Below, in pieces: positions 7,731 to 12,701 of a stretch of 12,701 nt of DNA; position 1 is the stretch's first letter; each line of letters opens with the position of its first letter. This DNA is from Paracoccaceae bacterium. Its GTDB lineage: Bacteria > Pseudomonadota > Alphaproteobacteria > Rhodobacterales > Rhodobacteraceae. A program made the translations under genes and the position numbers. The notes under the pieces were generated by a model. The model searched no databases, was not told where the DNA came from, and saw nothing but the letters and a program-made list of their open reading frames with translations. The stretch is from assembly GCA_006227805.1 (NCBI GenBank), contig SBFT01000301.1, positions 1 to 12,701 on the forward strand, given 5' to 3'.

Positions 7731-9413
7731 TCAGCGCCGCCGCCCGACCTGGCGGCAGATCAGGATCACCGGCAAGAGCCCCACCGCCACGATCACCAGC
7801 GACGGCACGGCCGCGCCCTCCAGCCTTTCGTCGCTGGCCAGCCGAAAGGCCTGCACCGCCAGCGTGTCGAAGTTGAAGGGCCGCATGATCAGCGTCGCGG
7901 GCAGCTCCTTCATCACGTCGACGAAGACGATCAGCAGGGCCGTCAGCAGGCTGGGCGTCAGGATCGGCAGATGCACCCGGCGCAGCGTGCCGAAGGGCGT
8001 CTGCCCCAGCGACCGCGCGGCGGCGTCCATGTTGGCATGGACCGTCGCCTGTCCACCCTCGTAGGCGCCCAGCGCCGCCGCCAGGAAGCGCACCATGTAG
8101 GCCCCCACCAGCAGCCAGATCGACCCGGTCACCAGAAGGCCGGTCGAGACATCGAAGCGCGCACGCATGAAGGCATCCAGCGCATTGTCGAAGGCCGCGA
8201 ACGGCACCAGAAGTCCCACGGCGATCACGCCGCCCGGCACCGCATAGCCCAGCCGCGCCAGGTAGCCTGTCGCATGGCTCAGCCGTCCGGGCCGCAGCCG
8301 CTGGACATAGCCCACGACCACCGCCGCCAGCACCGTCAGGACGGCCGCCGAGGCCGCCAGCGTCAGCGAATTGCGGATGAAGCCCATGTAGCGGCGGCTG
8401 GTCAGGTCCTGTTCCGACCCCAGCCCCATCGCCAGCAGGATCACCGCCGGCAACAGGCAGCCCAGGATCACCGGCAGCGCGCAGAGCACCATCGCCGCCA
8501 GCGACCGCCATCCCGTCAGCTGGGCAGGCGGCATCGTGACCCGCTGCTTGCCGGTGTTGTGATACTGCGCGCCGCCGCGCTGGTAGCGTTCCAGGATCGC
8601 CAGCAGCAAGGCGAAACTCAGAAGGCACAGCGCCAGTTGCGCCGCCGCCGCACGATCGGCCAGAGAAAACCAGCTGGAGTAGATCCCCGTCGCCAGCGTC
8701 TGCACCCCGAAATAGGCGACCGTCCCGAAATCCGCGATCGTCTCCATCACCGCCAGCAGGATGCCGCCCGCGATCGCGGGCCGCGCCATCGGCAGGCTGA
8801 CCCGCAGGAAGGCTTCCCAGGGTCCCTTGCCCAGCGCGCGCGCGGCCAGGAACCCGGTCGCGCTCTGCTGGAGGAAGGCGGCCCGCGCCAGCAGGTAGAC
8901 ATAAGGATAGAGGACCAGGATCAGCATGACCGCCGCCCCGCCGAGCGAACGGATCTCGGGGAACCAGTAGTCGCGCGGACCCCAGCCGGTGACATCGCGC
9001 AGCGTGCTCTGGACGATGCCGGGATGGTCCAGCACATGGGTATAGGCATAGGCCAGCACATAGGCCGGAAAGGCCAGCGGCAGGACCAGCATCACCTCGA
9101 ACAGGCGCACGCCGGGAAAGCGCGTCATCGTCACCAGCCAGGCCGCGCCCACCCCCACCAGGAAGGTGCCGCATCCCACAAGGACGACCAGCGCCAGCGT
9201 CGCCCCGGCATAGCGCGGCAAGACTGTCTGCATCAGATGGATGACGGTGTCGGTCCCTCCGGTCAGCGCCGCCAGGGTCACGGCCAGCATCGGCAGGACG
9301 CAGGCCAGCGCGATGAGGCCGGACAAGACCATCAGCGCGCCCGCACCCGTGCGCGAGACATGCCGCGCCCCAGGTGCCGCCCCCGCCGCCTTGTCCGCCG
9401 TCACATCCGCCAC
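7731..9413 (-). CDS. Iron(III) ABC transporter permease (FbpB/SfuB type)
   Basis: This fused double permease of the ferric-iron ABC family (COG1178) is an inner-membrane protein of 560 residues with about twelve membrane segments in two homologous halves. Each half has the EAA loop that contacts the ATPase: residues 190-209 ('ARALGKGPWEAFLRVSLPM') and 464-483 ('ARSLGQTPFGTLRRVHLPIL'). 'LPLAFPAYVLAYAY' and 'MKELPATLIMRPFNFDTLAV' are characteristic of iron(III) permeases and argue against ThiP or phosphonate permeases, though the solute is inferred from family only. Translation starts at GTG (9413), preceded by GGAAGG with a 7-base spacer; no ATG lies near. The partner binding-protein and ATPase genes are absent on both sides. 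It follows the MarR gene by 75 bases on the same strand and is convergent with the COG0523 gene. Confidence 0.9.
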   Translation of the reverse strand: MADVTADKAAGAAPGARHVSRTGAGALMVLSGLIALACVLPMLAVTLAALTGGTDTVIHLMQTVLPRYAGATLALVVLVGCGTFLVGVGAAWLVTMTRFPGVRLFEVMLVLPLAFPAYVLAYAYTHVLDHPGIVQSTLRDVTGWGPRDYWFPEIRSLGGAAVMLILVLYPYVYLLARAAFLQQSATGFLAARALGKGPWEAFLRVSLPMARPAIAGGILLAVMETIADFGTVAYFGVQTLATGIYSSWFSLADRAAAAQLALCLLSFALLLAILERYQRGGAQYHNTGKQRVTMPPAQLTGWRSLAAMVLCALPVILGCLLPAVILLAMGLGSEQDLTSRRYMGFIRNSLTLAASAAVLTVLAAVVVGYVQRLRPGRLSHATGYLARLGYAVPGGVIAVGLLVPFAAFDNALDAFMRARFDVSTGLLVTGSIWLLVGAYMVRFLAAALGAYEGGQATVHANMDAAARSLGQTPFGTLRRVHLPILTPSLLTALLIVFVDVMKELPATLIMRPFNFDTLAVQAFRLASDERLEGAAVPSLVIVAVGLLPVILICRQVGRRR

Positions 9414-9448
9414 CGGATCGCCTTCCGAACTGTCCTGACGGCCCGGTT

Positions 9449-9476
9449 TATCCAGGCTTTTCCCCTGGATATCCAG
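9449..9476 (-). promoter_or_regulatory. Overlapping palindrome and hairpin upstream of the permease gene
   Basis: TATCCAGG (9449-9456) can pair with CCTGGATA (9464-9471) over a 7-base loop, while CTGGATATCCAG (9465-9476) is itself a perfect 12-base palindrome. The two pairings share bases and exclude each other. The site lies 52-63 bases before the permease start, suiting an operator or a leader structure. No T-run follows on the - strand, so termination is less likely. Confidence 0.45.
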
Positions 9477-9488
9477 CGCGAATTCGAC

Positions 9489-9956
9489 CTAGGCCTCCGG
9501 ACCGCGCGGCAGGGCGAAGGCGACATGGCGCAACTCGGCCCGCAGGTCGCGGGGGCTTTCCCGCGCCAGGCCCGCGTCGATCCGGTCATGGGTCGCCCGC
9601 CAGATCGGCACCGCCCGCACCAGCACATCCTGCCCCGCTTCGGTCAGGGAAAGCCGCCGCGCCCGGCGGTCCCGGGCGTCGGGCGCGACCGACACCAGCC
9701 CGCGCCGCTCGAGCGGCTTGAGATTGGCGGTCAGCGTGGTGCGGTCCATGGCCAGGAACCGGGCCAGTTCGCCCAGGAGTGGCGGCTCGGGCCGGTTCAG
9801 CGCCACCATCAGCGAATACTGCCCATGGCTCAGCCCCACGGGTTTCAGCGCCTCGTCGAAGACCCGCGCGATGGCCCTGGCAGCCCGCTGAAGGTGCAGG
9901 CACAGACAGCGGTCGCGCACTTCGTGAGTGACGGCGATGGGCAGATCGGGACGCAT
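9489..9956 (-). CDS. MarR-family transcriptional regulator
   Basis: This is a dimeric winged-helix repressor or activator of the MarR family, 155 residues, normal length. Helical dimerisation segments lie at residues 12-40 ('CLCLHLQRAARAIARVFDEA') and 110-148. The recognition helix spans about 59-83 ('LLGELARFLAMDRTTLTANL') and the wing 86-106 ('DARDRRARRLSLTEAG'). C17 and C19 near the N-terminus fall where OhrR-type regulators carry a sensory cysteine. The ATG at 9956 is the only sensible start, because an in-frame stop lies seven codons upstream; no Shine-Dalgarno is visible before it. The gene is divergent from the DUF1428 gene across an 85-base spacer with a palindromic operator candidate, and the permease gene follows on the same strand. 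Its ligand is unknown. Confidence 0.92.
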   Translation of the reverse strand: MRPDLPIAVTHEVRDRCLCLHLQRAARAIARVFDEALKPVGLSHGQYSLMVALNRPEPPLLGELARFLAMDRTTLTANLKPLERRGLVSVAPDARDRRARRLSLTEAGQDVLVRAVPIWRATHDRIDAGLARESPRDLRAELRHVAFALPRGPEA

Positions 9957-9967
9957 GTGAGCAATAT

Positions 9968-9979
9968 GTTGATATCAAC
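9968..9979. promoter_or_regulatory. Probable MarR operator in the divergent spacer
   Basis: GTTGATATCAAC is a perfect 12-base palindrome; with flanking ATA-t and t-TAT it extends imperfectly to about 18 bases. It begins 12 bases before the marR ATG and is the only strong symmetric AT-rich site in an otherwise GC-rich spacer, the usual form and place of a MarR-dimer site. Binding there would cover a candidate -35 box for the divergent DUF1428 gene. Confidence 0.65.
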
Positions 9980-9997
9980 TTATCAGTCAAGTAGGCT
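9969..9997 (+). promoter_or_regulatory. Candidate promoter of the DUF1428 gene
   Basis: TTGATA (9969-9974) and TAGGCT (9992-9997) are separated by 17 bases, an acceptable sigma-70 arrangement. The -35 element lies inside the palindrome, so a bound regulator would block it. The -10 match is modest. Confidence 0.4.
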
Positions 9998-10041
9998 GCG
10001 CGGAGAATCGGAAAAAGTCAGCCTGACAAGGAGATCGGCCA

Positions 10042-10398
10042 ATGGCCTATGTCGACGCCTTCCTCGCCGCCGTCCCAAAGGACAGTCGAGAGGCCTATAC
10101 CGAGTTCTCGCGCCTCTCGCATGAGGCCTTCAGGGACCATGGCGCCCTGAACATCGTCGAATGCTGGGCCGATGACGTGCCTGACGGCAAGCTGACGTCG
10201 ATGCCGATGGCGGTGAAGGCGGGACCGGACGAAATCGTGGCCCTGTCCTGGATCGTCTGGCCTGACAAGGCGACACGGGACGAAGGCTTCCGCCGCATCA
10301 TGGACGACCCGCGGATGTCTCCCGAACGGAACCCGATGCCCTTCGATGGCCAGAGGATGATCTTCGGCGGCTTCACCCCGATCCTCGGCACCCCCTGA
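10042..10398 (+). CDS. DUF1428 family protein (YbaA-like)
   Basis: This small cytoplasmic protein of 118 residues matches E. coli YbaA along its whole length: 'YVDAFLAAVP', 'GALNIVECWADDVPDG', 'MAVKAGPDEIVALSWI', 'WPDKATRD', 'MDDPRM' and 'MPFDGQRMIFGGF'. The family has a ferredoxin-like alpha/beta-barrel (ABM-like) fold and no established activity. The start is clear: AAGGAG (10028-10033) ends 8 bases before the ATG. It is transcribed divergently from the MarR gene, with a shared operator candidate between them, so it is probably under MarR control. A small inverted repeat, GTCAG-C-CTGAC (10017-10027), abuts its Shine-Dalgarno. Confidence 0.93.
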   Translation: MAYVDAFLAAVPKDSREAYTEFSRLSHEAFRDHGALNIVECWADDVPDGKLTSMPMAVKAGPDEIVALSWIVWPDKATRDEGFRRIMDDPRMSPERNPMPFDGQRMIFGGFTPILGTP

Positions 10399-10436
10399 GA
10401 AGCGTCGAAGGGGCATTTCCTGCACCCAGGGAAACC

Positions 10437-10458
10437 GGGCTACGCCCTGCTTCTTTCT
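10437..10458 (+). terminator. Weak possible terminator after the DUF1428 gene
   Basis: A short stem, GGGC (10437-10440) with GCCC (10444-10447), is followed by TGCTTCTTTCT. The stem is only 4 bp, so it is listed with low confidence; nothing better lies in the 100-base gap between the convergent genes. Confidence 0.25.
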
Positions 10459-10498
10459 GGTCCCAAATACGCATGTCCCGCCGCCGCCGCAGGCGCCG

Positions 10499-11725
10499 TC
10501 AGTCGTAGCGGCGCTGATCCTCGATCACGAGGCCATCCTTCGGCAGGCTGCCCGGCGCCACGACTTCGACCGCGCCCTTCAGTTTCAGCACCTCGGCCAC
10601 CGAGGCGGCGAAGGCCGCCGGATCGCCGCCCGTGGCTTCCAGTTTCACGGTCATGCGGTCCATCTCGCCCTCGCGGGTGGCGATGACGCGGGCCTTGACG
10701 ATCTCGGCATGTCTGGCGACCAGTTGCGCCACCTGTTCGGGACGCACGAACATGCCCTTGATCTTGGTGGTCTGGTCGGCGCGGCCCATCCAGCCCCTGA
10801 TCCGCAGGTTGGTGCGGCCGCAGGGGCTCTGCCCCTCCAGCACCGCCGACAGATCGCCCGTGGCGAAACGGATCAGCGGATAATCGGGGTTCAGCGTCGT
10901 CACGACGACCTCGCCCACCTCGCCGGGCGCGACGGGATCGCCGGTGCCGGGCGTGACGATCTCGACGATGACATGTTCATCGACGATCATCCCCTCCATC
11001 GCCGGGCTTTCGTAGGCGATGTTGCCGAGATCCGCGGTCGCATAGCATTGCAGGCAGGTGATGCCGCGATCGGCGTAATGGGCGCGCAGGCTGGGAAACA
11101 GCGCGCCGCCGCCGACGGCCGCCTTGGTGATGCGCAGGCTCACGCCCATCTCGTCGGCCTTGTCGAGGATGATCTTCAGGTAATCGGGCGTTCCGGAATA
11201 GGCCGTGACGCCGACATCGCGCGCCGCCGCGACCTGCAACTCGGTCTGGCCGGTGCCGGCGGGCAGCACGGCGGCCCCCACGGCGCGCGCGCCGCTCTCG
11301 AAGATCATTCCTGCGGGGGTCAGGTGATAGCCGAAGCAGTTCTGCACGACATCTCCCTTGCCGATCCCCGCCGCATGGAGGAACCGGCCCATCCGCCACC
11401 AGTCGTGATCGATACCGCCGGGTTCGTAGATCGGACCGGGCGACTGGAAGACATGGGCAAAGCCGCTGGCCGGTTTCGTCGTGAAGCCGCCGAAAGGGGC
11501 ATTCGCGGCCTGCGCCTTGGACAGGTCGGACTTGCGCAGGACCGGCAGGCGCGACAGCGCCGCCAGATCGGTCACGCCCGCGGGATCCACATCCGCCAGC
11601 GTCGCGGCATAGCCGGGCGCGGTCTTGGCGCGGGCGATCTGTTCGGGCAGACGGCGCGCCATGTCGGCGGCCCGCGCATCCGCGCTGCGGGTCTCGAGAT
11701 CGTCGAAGAAGGGTCTTTTCAGCAT
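10499..11725 (-). CDS. PaaK-like phenylacetate-CoA ligase family protein
   Basis: This adenylate-forming ligase of the PaaK branch would activate a carboxylic acid (phenylacetate or another aromatic or organic acid) with ATP and CoA. The 408 residues have a large N-terminal domain with 'QSPGPIYEPGG' (94-104) where the P-loop is expected, 'GTPDYLKII' (178-186), 'YATADLGNIAYES' (228-240), 'PLIRFATGDLS' (283-293) and the hinge 'RIRGWMGRADQTTKIKGMFV' (308-327), then a PaaK C-terminal domain. It is slightly shorter than classic PaaK (about 430-440). The ATG at 11725 is preferred over a GTG at 11746, which has no ribosome-binding site. It lies 46 bases downstream of the livF-like gene on the same strand, so transport and CoA activation of one substrate are likely linked. 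The substrate is not readable from sequence. Confidence 0.85.
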   Translation of the reverse strand: MLKRPFFDDLETRSADARAADMARRLPEQIARAKTAPGYAATLADVDPAGVTDLAALSRLPVLRKSDLSKAQAANAPFGGFTTKPASGFAHVFQSPGPIYEPGGIDHDWWRMGRFLHAAGIGKGDVVQNCFGYHLTPAGMIFESGARAVGAAVLPAGTGQTELQVAAARDVGVTAYSGTPDYLKIILDKADEMGVSLRITKAAVGGGALFPSLRAHYADRGITCLQCYATADLGNIAYESPAMEGMIVDEHVIVEIVTPGTGDPVAPGEVGEVVVTTLNPDYPLIRFATGDLSAVLEGQSPCGRTNLRIRGWMGRADQTTKIKGMFVRPEQVAQLVARHAEIVKARVIATREGEMDRMTVKLEATGGDPAAFAASVAEVLKLKGAVEVVAPGSLPKDGLVIEDQRRYD

Positions 11726-11771
11726 GTCACTCACTTCGCCCGCCACGGATCGTGCGGGCGCCCGATCTGGT

Positions 11772-12614
11772 TCAGCTCAGCCAACGCTTGCGGCGGCGAT
11801 AGCTGCGCACGTCGCGGAAGGACTTGCGGCCCTCGTCCGACATGCCCAGGTAGAATTCCTTCACGTCCTGGTTCTCGCGCAGTTCGGCCGCCGGGCCCTG
11901 CATCACCACGCGCCCCGATTCTAGGATATAGCCGACATGGGCGAAGCGCAGGGCCACGTTGGTGTTCTGTTCGGCCAGAAGGAAGGTGACGCCTTCCTTC
12001 TCGTTGAGGTTCTTGACGATCCCGAAGATCTCCTCGACCAGCTGCGGCGCGAGGCCCATCGAGGGCTCGTCCAGAAGGATCGTCTCGGGACGCGACATCA
12101 GCGCGCGGCCGATCGCCGTCATCTGCTGTTCTCCGCCCGAGGTATAGCCCGCCTGGCTGCGGCGGCGCTCCTTCAGGCGGGGGAAATAGGTATAGACCAT
12201 CTCCAGGTCCTGCATCACCTCGGCCTTGCCGTCGCGCCGCGTATAGGCGCCGGTCAGCAGGTTCTCCTCGACGGTCAGGTGCTCGAAGCAGTGGCGGCCC
12301 TCCATCACCTGGATGACGCCCTTCTTGACCAGCTCGGCGGGGTCGCTGTTGTGGACCATCTCGCCGCGATACTTGATGTATCCCTTGGTGACTTCGCCGC
12401 GCTCGGAATGCAGCAGGTTGGAAATCGCCTTCAGGGTCGTCGTCTTGCCCGCCCCGTTGCCGCCCAGAAGCGCCGTGATGCCGCCCTTGGGCACCTTCAG
12501 GCTCACGCCTTTCAGCACGAGGATCACGTGGTTGTAGATCACCTCGATGTTGCTGACCTCGAGCAGGGTCTCGACCTGGCTTTCGGTCTCGGGCGAAGTG
12601 GCGGTGTCCAGCAT
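11772..12614 (-). CDS. livF: Branched-chain amino acid-type ABC transporter ATP-binding protein (LivF-like)
   Basis: This is the cytoplasmic ATPase of a HAAT-type ABC importer, a family covering branched-chain amino acids, urea, amides and aromatic acids. The 280 residues show Walker A 'GGNGAGKTT' (51-59), Q-loop Q102, signature 'SGGEQQ' (159-164), Walker B 'ILLDEP' (179-184) and 'AEQN' (214-217), where LivF proteins have this form in place of the usual H-loop. It is about 40 residues longer than E. coli LivF: an N-terminal extension of about 15 residues and a strongly basic C-terminal tail (262-280, 'RSYRRRKRWLS'). The ATG follows GAAGGA with a 9-base spacer. The partner permease and binding-protein genes are expected upstream, beyond the right edge; the ligase gene follows downstream. 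LivF type is firm; the transported solute is not. Confidence 0.9.
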   Translation of the reverse strand: MLDTATSPETESQVETLLEVSNIEVIYNHVILVLKGVSLKVPKGGITALLGGNGAGKTTTLKAISNLLHSERGEVTKGYIKYRGEMVHNSDPAELVKKGVIQVMEGRHCFEHLTVEENLLTGAYTRRDGKAEVMQDLEMVYTYFPRLKERRRSQAGYTSGGEQQMTAIGRALMSRPETILLDEPSMGLAPQLVEEIFGIVKNLNEKEGVTFLLAEQNTNVALRFAHVGYILESGRVVMQGPAAELRENQDVKEFYLGMSDEGRKSFRDVRSYRRRKRWLS

Positions 12615-12646
12615 GGATCGGTGTCCTTCGGATCGGTCGGGGAAGG

Positions 12647-12673
12647 GGCGCGGCGACGCAGGGCCGCCGCGCC
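12647..12673 (-). promoter_or_regulatory. Intergenic stem-loop upstream of the livF-like gene
   Basis: GGCGCGGCG (12647-12655) and CGCCGCGCC (12665-12673) form a perfect 9-bp stem with a 9-base loop. It stands between a possible upstream gene end (12691) and the livF ribosome-binding site. No T-run follows it on the - strand, which suggests mRNA stabilisation or partial attenuation within an operon and not full termination. Confidence 0.45.
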
Positions 12674-12690
12674 GGATCGTGTCACGCGGC

Positions 12691-12701
12691 TCAGTTGCAG
12701 C
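12691..12701 (-). CDS. Possible 3' end of an upstream gene (perhaps the binding protein)
   Basis: On the - strand the last bases read xGC-TGC-AAC-TGA, that is ...Cys-Asn-stop. In HAAT clusters of this kind a substrate-binding protein or permease gene often precedes livF, so this may be its end. Three codons cannot prove a gene; the call rests on position alone. Confidence 0.3.

Noticed and set aside
7587..10124. 845-codon open frame on the + strand through the permease and marR region
   Set aside because: Translation is Q/R/H/P-rich low complexity, typical of the antisense of membrane-protein genes. It overlaps three well-supported genes.
10823..10835. GGGGCTCTGCCCC as a second intergenic repeat copy
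   Set aside because: It lies inside the paaK-like coding sequence, encoding 'GQSP' in a region that aligns normally with the family, and lacks the second hairpin and tail.

Overview
The window is GC-rich, densely packed bacterial DNA that looks like an alphaproteobacterium of the Rhodobacterales (Paracoccus/Rhodobacter type). This rests on the glnK-amtB pair with a long alphaproteobacterial-style AmtB, on a Liv-type ATPase followed by a PaaK-like ligase, and on a 'GGGGGCTCTGCCCCC ... ACCCCCGGGATATTT' spacer that I remember as typical of that order. The genus is an inference. Twelve protein-coding genes are supported, including one cut by the left edge; a few bases at the right edge may be the end of a thirteenth.

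Left part (1-1700, + strand): the 3' end of a PII signalling protein gene (glnK/glnB) is followed 29 bases later by the ammonium transporter gene amtB, closed by a strong intrinsic terminator. Together they form the nitrogen-sensing and ammonium-uptake operon. A 317-base spacer (1644-1960) then holds the terminator and a string of GC-rich hairpins.

Middle part (1961-7726, + strand): fadH (2,4-dienoyl-CoA reductase, used in unsaturated fatty-acid beta-oxidation), a LysR-family regulator with its own terminator, and a two-gene unit in which a metal-dependent amidohydrolase (YtcJ-like) overlaps by 4 bases a COG0523/CobW-family GTPase. This last pair is the most suggestive functional link here: a possible metallochaperone coupled to a metalloenzyme.

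Right part (7731-12701, mostly - strand): an FbpB-type iron(III) ABC permease lies just downstream of a MarR-family regulator on the same strand. The MarR gene is divergent from a small DUF1428 (YbaA-like) gene. The divergent spacer carries a perfect 12-base palindrome, GTTGATATCAAC, that looks like a MarR operator, and a related palindrome lies at the other end of marR, before the permease. At the right edge a livF-like ATPase gene and a PaaK-like adenylate-forming ligase gene run on the - strand. This is the end of a branched-chain-amino-acid-type (HAAT) transport cluster that probably imports and CoA-activates an aromatic or other organic acid.

Most of the window is ordinary metabolic and transport content. 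I see no mobile element, CRISPR array, tRNA or rRNA. The points worth a second look are the amidohydrolase/COG0523 coupling, the paired palindromes around marR, the FbpB permease without its partner genes, and the atypical nucleotide-binding loop of the PaaK-like protein.
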